This document shows positions 45,901-56,500 of a stretch of 64,000 bases of DNA, in pieces. The stretch lies in NCBI GenBank assembly GCA_001724265.1, contig MEDY01000017.1, positions 1 to 64,000 of the forward strand. Reading direction: 5' to 3'. The position numbers were made by a program, and so were the translations under genes. The notes below the pieces were generated by a model. The model was given only the letters and a program-made list of their open reading frames with translations, was not told where the DNA came from and searched no databases. The stretch is from Rhizaria sp. SCN 62-66 (Eukaryota > Rhizaria, unplaced). Positions within the stretch are counted from its first letter, which is position 1. Each line of letters begins with the position of its first letter.

Positions 45901-47875
45901 TGGCAGCGTGGTGGTCATTCATCTTGGTCAGGAACGTCTGGTCAGTGCCGCGGGGCACGATGAGCTCCTCGTCGAGCAAGGGGAGCAGACCGGTGGGGCG
46001 CTTGGCGATGAGGTCGAGCATCGGCTGGTTGTCAATGAACTCGATGTGCTGGAACGCGATGCCCTCTGACTTGTACACGGCTTCTTCGAGCTTGAACGTC
46101 TGGTAGTTGAAGTGCTGCTGCAGCATTTCGTTGGTGAAGTTGATACAGAGTTGCTCAAACGAGTTTTGCTCGAAAATCTCGAAGCCGAAGATATCAAGAC
46201 AGCCGATGAAGCGCGACTTATCAGCGGGTTGGCCGATCGCGCGGTTCAACCTCTGCACCAGCCAGTCAAACAGGTAGCTGTAGACGAACTTGGCGAGCGC
46301 GTCGCGCTGCGCGGCGGCGTTGGCCTTGTTGAGCTTCATCACCGTCGTCTCCTGGTTCTTGATGCGCAGCTCCTTGATGACAAGCCCGCGGGCGAGAACT
46401 GCGGTTTCGACGTTGAGCAGCGCCGCGGCGACAGCGACGGGAGAACCGGCAGCAGAGTCGGTGACACACGCGTAATCGTTCTTGTCTTCCTCGAAGTCGA
46501 CGTTGCCCAGGGTGGCGACGGCGGCGACGAGGGCGAAAATCCGCTCCTGCTCGGCGGGCTCGAAACCGAGTTCGGTGAAGGCAGCGCAGACGTCGGCCCA
46601 GTCCTTGGCGTCGTCGATGGTCGGCACAGCAGTGCACGTCTTGAGGTAGCGGTAATGCTCGGGACCGTGGAGGTGGAGCTTCGCGCGGAGGGCCTTGTCG
46701 GCGCCCTTGGTAAGGTTGTAGAAGATGTGGAAGTTGCGTTCGTTGGCAGACTGACGCACGACACGGATCTTCTCAAGGAGGTAGTTCTTAATCATGCAGC
46801 CGGACATCGCACAACCGCGGCCCTGGAAGAAAACCTGCATGAACTTACCGAAACGGGATGAGTTGTCGTTACGGAGCGTCTTGGCGTTGCCGAACGCTTC
46901 GAGGACGGGGTTGGTCTTGAGGATGCCGGCGGCGACCCCGGAGGCGGATCCGGCCATATATGCCAGATACTGGAGGCAGTGCTTCGTGGTCTCAGTCTTG
47001 CCGGCGCCGGACTCGCCGGAGATGACGATCGACTGGTTGTGCGAGAAATCGCGGAGGCCGACGAAGGCGTCGTGGGCAACATTGTACGAATGGGGCGGCA
47101 TCTCCTGCCCCAGCTTGCGGCGCGCGTACGAGCGCACGATCTCGTCGTTGTACAGCGGGAGCGCACAGTAGGGGTTCAGGGCAATAAGGATGGTGCCAAC
47201 GTTGGTGTAGATCTCGCGCTTAAGGAAGCGTGCGCGCAGGTTGTGAAGGATAAGAGGGGCGGCCATGTCGTCGAGAAGGACCAAATCAGGCACGACACGC
47301 TGGAGCGAGGAGCGCTTGACGGCGGTCAAATCGGCCTTTTTAGCCTTGACAGTGTGCGTCTCGCCGCGCGCGTCAACGCCTGTGACGGTGTTGCCCGCCG
47401 TGGCCGTGATGCGAGCCGGGATGAAGCACTCGGTCTCGGAGGGGAGCCAGTACCACTCGCCCTGCGAGTCAGCCTCGCCGGCGGTCATGAGCTCGACGGG
47501 TTTGTCCCAGGTCGTCTCTTTCGTCTCCACGTTGTAGTAGTACTCGACGCCTGCACAGAAACAAAAGAGTGCGTTTGATATAAAGCGAGAAAATCACACA
47601 GAGTCAGTAATGAAGCGGATGGAGCGTTGATCAGTTGGTTAGCTGGGGATGATAAGGAACGGTTTAGGATGAGTCAGAAAAGGACACATGGCGATAGCTA
47701 TGGGATAGATGCAACGCGTACCGGACTTGTCCGTGAGCGCCTGCCAGGCGGAGAGCGGCTCCTTGCGGCGCTCCCACCAGCGGCCCTCGGCCTTGGAGGT
47801 GAGTTGCGCCGCCAGATCGAAGGTCGACGCCGACGACAGCGCACCGCTGCGAGCGCCAGGTATCGCACCGTACAT
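42998..47875 (-). CDS. Unconventional myosin: WW domain, motor, helical repeats, MyTH4
   Basis: Two exons: 47722..47875 and 42998..47550, ATG 47875 to TGA; 1568 residues. The splice completes an N-terminal WW domain (residues 44-69: Trp44, YYYN at 55-58, Trp66, Pro69). The motor follows, with P-loop GESGAGKT near 235, switch-2/relay LDIFGFEIFEQNSFEQLCIN, and the actin-binding and converter regions. The residue 16 positions before DALAK is Glu, so the TEDS site is acidic and should not need phosphorylation. I see no IQ motif; instead about five ~45-residue helical units (for example LTKALAMCEAFDY, LKKTLEFCASFGY) act as neck or tail. A MyTH4 domain follows (ELRDEIYICIMKQITLNP, then FPPSPDLEDYLFRF) without a FERM domain, then a Lys/Ala/Asp-rich repetitive tail. 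It should be an actin motor with microtubule- or membrane-linked cargo. An additional 5' exon is possible, since an AG-like acceptor precedes the ATG. Confidence 0.93.
43000..43400 (-). repeat. KKGGKKARA/poly-Ala repeats at the myosin C-terminus
   Basis: At least three units of a Lys-Lys-Gly-Gly-Lys-Lys motif, alternating with Ala runs and Asp/Glu clusters, form the last ~130 residues of the myosin. The charge alternation suggests a disordered binding tail. Confidence 0.75.
47551..47721 (-). other. Intron of the myosin gene
   Basis: Donor TCCG|GTACGC at 47721, acceptor TTTCTGTGCAG|GCG at 47551, 171 nt. It interrupts the WW domain between its first Trp and the YYYN strand. Confidence 0.9.
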
Positions 47876-48458
47876 TGTCTATGCACAAAGGGCAATCACA
47901 AAAGAGTTGGAAACATGGGTAGTCAAGTAACATAGGGAAAAGTGAGCAGGGTGCGGGAGGGGGAGCATCCAGGAAAAATATCAGGATGATGAGGCGTAAT
48001 CGGCGCAAGCACCAGTTTTCGGCGGCCATACACAAGCTAACGTAAGGTACTAGAAATCAAAATTTAAGACAGTAGTATAAAAAAACAGTTATTATTCAAT
48101 GCTGTAACAACGGAGCTATTGTCGAAGACGGTAAGGAATGAAGCTTGATTGCGAAAAGCGACGTCGTCCTTCTCTGTTTCTGCGGCCGACATTCGGAGCG
48201 TCTGTGGGCGCAACGTGAGGAGAATAAAATACAAAAAAATCGTTTTTCTAGAGTGTATTATTGCTGGTTTAAGTTCGACAACTCCTTCCGGTAGTTGTCG
48301 TTGATATTATTTGTCGTCTTTACATTCGATATCTTGTTTGAAGGCCAAACAGGGCACATATCCCTGCGAAACTGCCTCATCCCTTAAGCCTTCATGGTCC
48401 CATTTCAGTCACAAATTGTCGACTTGCCGACCGCCGCGGGACCTCGCGTCCTCCGCGC
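47876..48458. other. AT-rich spacer upstream of the myosin gene
   Basis: Should hold the myosin promoter. It lies 5' of the leftward myosin gene and 3' of the leftward calponin gene. No coding signal beyond a possible tiny exon near 48030 that I could not join in frame. Confidence 0.5.
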
Positions 48459-49184
48459 TTACTTGCGGAAGGGGCTCGCGCCGTGGCCATGCGCCGCGGC
48501 ACCGGCGCCGCTCTGCGCGCGCGTCTCGTCGACGTTGCGGATGATCTTATCAAGCTTGTCGCTGTTAGGATTCTGCGCGATCGAGCCCGTGGAGAGCAGA
48601 CCAGGCTGGTTGGCGCCGAGGCCGCTGTCAGTGGACTTGACGATCTGGTGCGCCAGCGAGCGGTTGACCGTGGTGTCTGCGTAACCGTACGAGCCCTGGG
48701 TCTGGCGGGAAGGGGTCGCACCGCCCGCAGCAGTCACAGTGAACTTGCTGGGGCCCTGGGACTGCGCCTGCTTGACGCCGATGGTGGGGCCACGGAAGCC
48801 CTTGGTCTTGGCAAGGCCGCCGAGGGAGAAGATGCAGTCGCAGACGGAGACGAGGTTGTCGCCCTCGAAGAGATCCTGGGTGACGAAAACGTCAGTCTCC
48901 TTGAGGCCGTATTTCTTGCACGCTTCAAGGAAAGACACGATGTTCTCGCGCTGCATGAACGGCATCTTCATCATGTTGATCTTGCACGAGTTGGGGACGA
49001 TGGCGTTCATCGCCTTGCAGAGCGCAACGCCGTCCTTGAGAGCGGCCTGGAAGTCACCCTCAAGCTTGGTGCCGGCGAGGTCGCCGATCCACTTGAGCGC
49101 CTCGTTGGCGTCGGCCTGGTTCCAGCGGGCGGAGATGCGAGCCTGGATCTCGGTGTCGATGCCGTAGTTGAGCTTGGTAGCCAT
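48459..49184 (-). CDS. Calponin/transgelin-like actin-binding protein
   Basis: ATG 49184 (MATKLNYGIDTEIQARI) to TAA; 241 residues, single exon. The longer frame from 49265 adds only a low-complexity leader and looks like 5' UTR. Residues about 10-140 form one type-3 calponin-homology domain, with ALKWIGDLAG, LKDGVALCKAMNAI, ENIVSFLEACKKYGL and DLFEGDNLVSVCDCIFSLG. The C-terminal quarter has a short calponin-repeat-like stretch (STDSGLGANQPGLLSTG), the element that adds F-actin binding in transgelin/SM22 relatives. Size and layout match that family, so it should bundle or stabilise actin filaments, alongside the neighbouring myosin. Confidence 0.9.
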   Translation of the reverse strand: MATKLNYGIDTEIQARISARWNQADANEALKWIGDLAGTKLEGDFQAALKDGVALCKAMNAIVPNSCKINMMKMPFMQRENIVSFLEACKKYGLKETDVFVTQDLFEGDNLVSVCDCIFSLGGLAKTKGFRGPTIGVKQAQSQGPSKFTVTAAGGATPSRQTQGSYGYADTTVNRSLAHQIVKSTDSGLGANQPGLLSTGSIAQNPNSDKLDKIIRNVDETRAQSGAGAAAHGHGASPFRK

Positions 49185-49996
49185 GGTTCTAATGGATGAG
49201 GGGAAATGAGAGATTGGCGGGCGAGGTGCATGGTTGTGAGGTGAGAGAGTTGAAGGAGAAAGCATTGATTACTGAGGCTGGTGATGAAAAGAGATTATTA
49301 ATGGGGTGAAAGGAAGGCGGCCACACAGGATTCAATGTCATGTATAGTAAGAGAACATGACCTGCAACGCAAATCTAACATCCGCATCGGGAAAACACGA
49401 AGGTTGCAAGACCCCGAGGCTGATTTCATAGTGAGAGAAAGCGATGTCTCTTTGAGCCTTGATGCCTCATTTTGAAGGAAGCATACAGCCTAACAGTGCG
49501 TTGTTTCTGAGAAACGACGTCGCATTTCATACACAAAATGCGCTTAAGAACCTTGTTAAAATGCAACTCTCCGGAGTGACGATCGAAAATACGTTTTTCA
49601 AGCGATGATTTGTTCGCTGGCATGCTGTCATCAGGCCAGCGCGCGCCCGCAGCCGGCGGCTGACTGCAGACCGAGCCAAAGACAGGCAAAGGAGACACTT
49701 CGTTGGATATCGTCATCAATACCGCAAGTGATAGAAAAAAACATAGGTTTTATGGAAGGAATAATCAATTTACAGAGAAATTACGTGGAAATATGTCTAA
49801 AAACAGTATGAACCAAACAGAAATGTGAAACTAGAGAACAGTTGAGCGGAAGTAATAGAGCTGACCAAGCGCCAATTGCGCGTCTCCGGCCTCTCCGGCC
49901 GTCGGAACGCGCCGCGAACCACGGGTTTCGCTCGCCGCCGCCTCTATTAGCGCGCGTTACACGCGTCACGCCGCAAGGAGCCGCGAAATGGCGGGT
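49185..49996. other. AT-rich spacer
   Basis: Promoter side of the calponin-like gene and 3' side of the coiled-coil gene. Short frames only, nothing recognised. Confidence 0.5.
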
Positions 49997-50716
49997 TTAG
50001 TACGGGCGGAATGGCGACTTAGCGCGGAAGGGCGAGGCGGGGTGCTCCTTGTTGAGCACACAGGCAGGTGACGGACAAGAGAAACCGCCAGCGCCAGAGC
50101 CAGCACCAGCACCGGCGCCGAAGCCGGACGGCAGCGGGAGCGCGAGCATGGGGTCGTAGCCCACGTGCGCGGCGCTACTGCTCGCAGAGTGGCCGATGCT
50201 GCCGTTGCCGCCGTGGTGGTGGTCGGGCTGCACCTTGCTGACCGCGGCGGCGGCGTAATCGTGCGCCAGCTGCGCCGCGTTCGTCCGGTATTCGCGCTGC
50301 AGCTCGCGCACGTGCGCCTCGCGCGCCTCAACCAGCTCCTTGCGCTTGAGCAGCTTCGCGCGGCGGCGGGCGGCACCGGCGACGTTAGCGCGCACGCCCT
50401 CAGAGTGTTGCGCGTTTTGCGCGAGCAGACCGGTGAAGGTGTCAGCGTCGCTGCGCATGCGTTCGTAGATCTTGCCCTTGGCAGCCTGGTACTTGCGCTC
50501 GAGCTCGGCCAGCTCGTCCTGGCGCGCGCGGCGGCACAGCTCGTTCTGCTCCGTCAGCGTGCGTTGGGCCTGTTCTAAGTCAGCGAGCTCTTTGCTCTGC
50601 GCGTGGCGCTGCTGGTCGAGAGCGGAGAGCTCGCCGTCGTACTTCTGCTTCAGCTGGAGGAGCTCCGCCAGCACGGAGTCAAACACGGCGTAAGGGGTGG
50701 GGGGCGCGGCAGACAT
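49997..50716 (-). CDS. Small coiled-coil protein
   Basis: ATG 50716 (MSAAPPTPYAVFDSV) to TAA; 239 residues. The frame upstream of this ATG is AT-rich and hydrophobic, so the inner start is preferred. Residues about 10-155 have heptad-like spacing and many Glu/Lys/Arg/Gln (for example LAELERKYQAAKGKI, LVEAREAHVRELQREY), a long coiled coil. The last 80 residues are His/Gly/Ser/Pro-rich and end in two SPFR repeats (PASPFRAKSPFRPY), possible proline-directed phosphosites. The calponin-like neighbour also ends in ASPFRK. No family is recognised; a cytoskeletal or tethering role is only a guess. Confidence 0.8.
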   Translation of the reverse strand: MSAAPPTPYAVFDSVLAELLQLKQKYDGELSALDQQRHAQSKELADLEQAQRTLTEQNELCRRARQDELAELERKYQAAKGKIYERMRSDADTFTGLLAQNAQHSEGVRANVAGAARRRAKLLKRKELVEAREAHVRELQREYRTNAAQLAHDYAAAAVSKVQPDHHHGGNGSIGHSASSSAAHVGYDPMLALPLPSGFGAGAGAGSGAGGFSCPSPACVLNKEHPASPFRAKSPFRPY

Positions 50717-52133
50717 CGGGGGATGCGCGGTTCTGGGGCAGCGAAACGGGGGTGGGAGAAGGAAGTGGTGAGGAGAGATCCTGGGGAGAAACCGGCACAT
50801 TTTAAAACGGATATTATGCAGGAATCTCGCATAATAAAGAGTTGTAATTAAAAAGAAATATGAAAAAATTATCCGATAAACTCTGCATTTAGTAAAGTCT
50901 AAACAGACGATGAGATTATGAAGATACAAGTCTTTCCGATTCACATCAAGGTGAAACGCTGGAGCCTGCTTTGGCACGCGGTGATAGCGAAGGCAACTTG
51001 GACCAGACATTTCACTGCACAACTATGTGGTAATCTGCGTCGATGACATTGTATCAAGGATGTGTAGCACAAAAAGTATGGCATTTGTTGCAGTGTACAT
51101 TATTTTAAGTGGTCATATTTGTATACCTGTAGAATACCCTCGATATACGCGATAAGTATATTACTAGTTTTCAAGACACTCCACCACCTAAGGGTGTCAA
51201 CAGAGAGCGGTCGACACATCATTGCTTCATTTCACTATACTGCATGCCACGTCACTTGGCGTCGCTTAAGCGCCATAGCCTCAGGTGCCGTGTGCGAGTG
51301 ATGGACAATTGGAGCAAGCACATGGCAGAACCACTGCTGGGATAAGCGAGGAGCGTAATTGCTACAAGTCAGTACAACAAGAGCAACAGCAGCAGCTGCG
51401 GGGAAAAATCCCGAGAAATCGTTGAAAACATACAAAGTACTGTCAAAACAGGCATCAGTACTATCAGTTCACCATATAAGTTACGAACTCCATGATGCTG
51501 GCCGATAGCGAAGCTCGCTTGGGAACAGTACAGCACGACAGCCAAGAATAACTGCAACGAAAAAAAGTCACTGACAGTGCTTGATTCACAACATGATTAA
51601 AAATTCGCTGGTGATAACCAGTCTATCGCGTTATTTACGTAGATTTCGTTGATAGTCTGACCCAACCTTGAGTAAGGAGCTATCACAGATACCATTGCGG
51701 GGTCGACACGGAGTATATACATTGATTTGGAAGATATAAGAGTAAGAAAATACGCATCGCGCCATCGAAAACATAAGAGTACCTATGCGGGATTAGCACG
51801 GTAACTTGATGTACATATCAACCCTGATAACTATAGCCACTGCTCTTCCAGCATGCGCCCAGTTGTTGAGCCTTGAGGCTTTCTTCGAGCATGAATATCT
51901 CTATTGAATGACCATCAGTGCCGACAAAAAGACGATTTCGAGATGGAAATGTATATAAATAGGATTATAGTTTTGCTAAATCTCACAAATTTGTTTTACA
52001 CTGTCTGTGGACAGCTTTTCGTTCCCGACTACTCGACTGCTCTTTCCTCCAGCAGCAGCGAGCACACTTCCCCACAACTTTTCAATCCCCCTTCGCCTTC
52101 CCTCACCAGCGCGTCTCTCCGCCCCTCGATCGC
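50717..52133. other. Long divergent AT-rich intergenic region
   Basis: 1.4 kb between the coiled-coil and EF-hand gene starts. Only short frames; no tRNA, rRNA or conserved motif is seen. Promoters for both genes must lie here. Confidence 0.5.
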
Positions 52134-53099
52134 ATGGGTGGCTGCACCTCCCTCCCTGGCACCAGCGCTGCATGGGACCAGTACTTCGAGCGCTCAATGA
52201 CGTGCTCTCTCGCTGGCCTCACCCGCGTGACAGCGCAGTGGCAGAGCGACTGTGAGACCGGTCTCGGCCTCACATCCAGTCCTGAGGGCGTAGTCGCACT
52301 CGCCGCCGAGCTCCAGGCCGACTTCGCGCGCAACAACAACGCACTCGCCAAAACCATCTTCCGCGCGTACGACACGGACAAAGACGGTTACCTCTCTCCG
52401 TCTGACGTCTCCTCCCTCCTCCGCGACGCGCTCGAGCTCATGACGGCGCAGGGGGCCGCGTTTATCCACGGCTTCATCGCCAAGGCGCTGCGGCAGACGG
52501 CGGCCGCGCTCGGCACCGGCGCGGGCGCGGACGCCGCCATGGCGACCCTCCGCGCGCGTCTCGCCGTCGTCGAAGAAGAAGCACTCCAGCTCCACGCGGC
52601 GCAGATGCGCGAGCTCAACGCTGGCCACGTCGCGCTCGCGACCCGCCTCATCCTCGCCATCAACGCGTCCCCGGCTGCGGCGGGCGTCACGTCCCCGTCA
52701 TCCTCAGGGGCGGCGGGGGCGGGAGCTTCGTCGACGTTCGCCGCCGCGCGCGTGCCCCAGGTCGCCTTTCTCCCGGGTTTCCTCCCCGCGTTCGCGCGCG
52801 CGATGGACCCCGCGTTCGCGCCATTGGCTGCCGACGGGCTCTCAGTCGCCGTGCTGCCCGCCGCGGCGGCGATTAACGCGCACGCGCTTGCGTATGGCAT
52901 CAGCGCCAGCGACTGCACCGGCTCTCCCTCCGGCTCCGGCTCTGGCTCTGGCAGTGGCGTGACGGGCGGCTCGGGCTCTGGGTCAAGTTCGAGGCGGGTG
53001 TCGTCGGCGGATGCGGCGGAAAACGCGCCGCTGCCGCGCGGTCCTGGTCATAGCCGCAGGCCCAGCTCTGCGATGCTTGCCGCCGCACCGGTCAAGTGA
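52134..53099 (+). CDS. N-acylated EF-hand calcium-binding protein
   Basis: ATG 52134 to TGA; 321 residues, single exon. The start MGGCTSLPG fits N-myristoylation of Gly2, with Cys4 available for palmitoylation, so membrane attachment is likely. One canonical EF-hand loop lies at residues 80-91 (DTDKDGYLSPSD), with Asp at 1, 3 and 5, Gly at 6 and Asp instead of Glu at 12; Asp at 12 lowers calcium affinity or allows magnesium. No clear second hand is seen, although EF-hands usually pair. An Ala-rich helical region follows, then a Gly/Ser repeat linker at about 263-290 and a Ser/Arg-rich end (RRPSSAML), a possible basophilic kinase site. Likely a membrane-bound calcium sensor; partner unknown. 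Confidence 0.85.
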   Translation: MGGCTSLPGTSAAWDQYFERSMTCSLAGLTRVTAQWQSDCETGLGLTSSPEGVVALAAELQADFARNNNALAKTIFRAYDTDKDGYLSPSDVSSLLRDALELMTAQGAAFIHGFIAKALRQTAAALGTGAGADAAMATLRARLAVVEEEALQLHAAQMRELNAGHVALATRLILAINASPAAAGVTSPSSSGAAGAGASSTFAAARVPQVAFLPGFLPAFARAMDPAFAPLAADGLSVAVLPAAAAINAHALAYGISASDCTGSPSGSGSGSGSGVTGGSGSGSSSRRVSSADAAENAPLPRGPGHSRRPSSAMLAAAPVK

Positions 53100-53592
53100 C
53101 GGTCTCGTTTATCGACAGTTCTATTTTTTCGTAATAAGATAAGTCGCCGCCGGCTGGCCACGAGATCTGTTTTCGGTCGTGATATGCTTCTCGTGCACTG
53201 AGAAGAGGGAATGTTATCGATATGTGTGATTGTGAGCGACCGTGCTCGCACTACGGTTCAATGAGCTCTCATGGTCATATGCTTATGTGACTGATATTTA
53301 GTTGTCGGAATGTGTCATCGTATATGAAAGGAGTGAATCAGTGGTGTGAGGTCTTAATACACTTATTTATTCCCCTGAATGCAGATAAAGGGGAATGATT
53401 CCACACAGATAGTAATCCGAAATAAGATTATAAGCGAGAAACAAGTACAAAGCGTATTATCGAAATGACAACGATCAAGATATAAATAAAGATCTAATAA
53501 GTTAAAATGCGACATCACACTGCAAATGAATCCATCACTAAAACACGAGATTGAAATAGTCTGCGACTGCGACTGTGATCAAAACTTCACTT
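53100..53592. other. Convergent 3' spacer
   Basis: AT-rich region between the EF-hand and SET-gene stops. TTTATT near 53368 may be the poly(A) signal of the leftward SET gene. Confidence 0.5.
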
Positions 53593-56500
53593 TTACTTCC
53601 TTGCGCCTGACTTGCGTCCAGCGACTACAGCAGCCTCGACCCTGGCGGCGGCAATAGCCACCTCGCGCGCCGAATGATAGTGCTCGACCCACGTGCGCTT
53701 AGCGTTCACACGCATCACCAGCGCGCCCGCCACACCGCGCAGCTCGGGCGTCTCAATCGGACGCGCTCCGACAGCGGCGCCGGCACCAGGGCGGGTCGAT
53801 CCCGCAGCAGTGGCCGTGGCGCCGGTGATGACGTCCAGCGTCGCGCGGTCCGCGGCGCACAACGCGGTTTCCATCTCGGCCGCGGGCGGAAGCGTGCGCT
53901 CAAGCAGCGCGACCATCTCCGCCTCGCTCACCGCGCTGCCCACGGCGACTTTTCCGGCCGGCACGCGCGCGGCGCGGGCGTGCGCGGGGGGAGGCGCGAT
54001 GCCGACTTGTGCTAGGACGGCCTCGGCCAGAGTCACGGGCACGCGCTCCGCCTCGAGCGCGCCCGGGGGCACGACGCGCGCGCTCACGGTGGCGCAAAGC
54101 GCGGAAACGGCGGGTGCGGCCTGGATGGGGCCCCAGAGTGCGATCGAGGACTCGAGCAGTACGAGCGCGGCGGCGGCAGCGGCGGTGTGGAGCTCGACTT
54201 GCGGCACTTCGAACTCGCTCTGAGCAGCGCCGCCTGATGATGCGGCAGCGCGAGAGGCGACTGATGCAGCGGCGGCGCGCGCGCGTGCGCTGTGCTGGGC
54301 CATCTCCCGCAGAGTGGAGAGACACAGCGCAAAGAGCGCAGCGGGGCCCTCGTGCTCATCCTGTGCCAGGCGCACAAGACGCGTCTGCAGCGTCAACACC
54401 TGCTGCTGCAGCTTCGTCGTCGCGGCGGCGCGCGCAGAAGCGGCCTGGGCATCGGTGATCGCGGCGGGCAGCGCGGCGGCCTCCGCGATCAGCCGCTGCA
54501 GGGAGACAGCCGCGGTGGCAGCGCTGTCACCGAGCACAGCGAGATGCTGTGGTGAGCCGACCTCGGTGGAGAGCAGATCCATCGCAGTCTTGCCCGCCTT
54601 GCGCGTCATAACAGCCGAGGGGGACTCGACCGGCAGTGGCGGCAACACAACCGCGTCGCCCGCAGTCGCCGCGTTGCGCTGCGGGGCCGCGGCGTGCAAG
54701 CGCGGAGTAAGCCACGCAAAACCAGTCTCTTCGGCGCGCGCGAGCGGCCCGCCAGCAGGCAGCAGCGCGGGGGCGTCGGTGGAGCCCGCGGCGGCGAGCG
54801 CGTGCGACACCTCCGCAAGCGAGAAAGTGACTGTGTCGGCGCCAGAGTCAGGGATCGCAAAGCCGTAGCGTGAGAGCAGGCCCGCGGAGTCGATCTGCTT
54901 CCACGCTGCCTCGGCCGTCGCAGCGGCCTCGGCGGCTTTGAGCATGCGCATCGCGTCAGCTTGCGTCATGCTCGGCGTCAACCCACCCTTCGGCACAGCG
55001 CTGGCGCTAGCGCCAGCATTAGCGCCGACACCGACGAGACCATTCGGTGCGAGGCCGCCGAGCTGTGGTGCCAAGTCCATGGCAGCGTACTGCGCTGCCT
55101 GTGCCTGCGCCTGCGCCTGTGCAAGCGCTGCAGACCCGCCCACAGCTTTCAGAGCCGCGGCCTGGGTGACGTCGCGCATACGCTTGGCCGCCGCGAGTCC
55201 GCCGGGGGCGGCCGTGGCGGAGTACGCGTCGCTGGCGCTGGGGTCGAGCAGGCGGCCGCCGAGCGAAGGGCGGCCGGCGGCAAGCGGGTGCGGGCGCGAC
55301 ATGTCCGCGGCAATGGCGCCGAGAACGTCGTCGTTTGACCGGAGACCGCCGCTGCCGTTCGCGGGCCGCGGCGCAGCCCAGGGCCACGCGTTGTCGGTCG
55401 CCGTCGGACCAGCAGCAGCAGTGGCCGCAGAGGGTTTGTGCAAGTCGGCCTCGGACAGGAGCACACGGCCTCCGACAGGTGAGCCAGAGGTGGCGGGGGC
55501 GGCGGAAGGGAACCATGCTGCGCCGTCAATATTCGTGGCTTCTTTGCCGTGGAACACGCGCGTCGGCACCGCAGTGGTCCCACCGGCGGCGGGTGAGTAG
55601 CTCTTGGACTGCCCCGCACTCGGCGCGCCGCCGCGGCCCTGGTCCGCCTTACGCTGCTGCTGTTCGCGGAGCTGCTGCTGGTCGGGCAGCGCACCGGCGT
55701 TGGCGTAGAACTGCTCCTGCTGCCGCGCGAACTCTGGGTCAGCACGCGCGGCGTCTTTACGTGCTTCGTCCTCTTCTTTGCGCGCCTTAAGCAGCTGCAC
55801 GCGCTCCGTCTCGCTCGCCTTCATCGGGAACATGATCGAGTTCTGCGGTGAGTCGACGCCCAGCTCAGCGTCCATGCCAGTGGGCCGCTCGACGACGGTG
55901 TAACCGAGCTCTTTGGCCAGCGTCTGCGAGTCAGGCACGTAGTTGGCCTCGCGGGTCAGGTGCTCGTCACTGCGCGTGTACTCATGTCCCGCGGCCGACT
56001 GGAAATAGCCACCACCAGCAACAGAAACAGGCGCGCGGGCACTGGGCGCAGGCTTAGCGCCGGCCACAGCGTCGGCCGGCAGACCGTACAGTTGCGCCAG
56101 GTCCTGCGCGGGGGTCGCAGAGAGCTTGAACTGGCCCTCACGGAACCGCTCAGGGCCGCCGACGTTTTCACCGGGGATGCCTGCGGCCAGGGATGCCGCG
56201 GTGACCGTCGGGGCGACGATATTGGCCGCGACGTCAGTGCCGGTCGGTTTCGCACCCCCATTGCCGTTGCCGTGGCCGGCGCCGTTGCTGGAGAAGGCGC
56301 GAGCGAGCAGTGCGGTGATCGCGGGCGCGCCCACAATAATAACAGCGGTCGGCGATGACGGCGAACGCGCCGCCACACGGACTGGGCGCGAGAGAGTCGA
56401 GAACGACGCACGCGGCGTGCCATCAGCTCCCGGAGGCTTGCCACTCCCACGACCGCCACTGGCGCCGCCGCCACGGGCCATGGGCTTGAACGGCGTAGGC

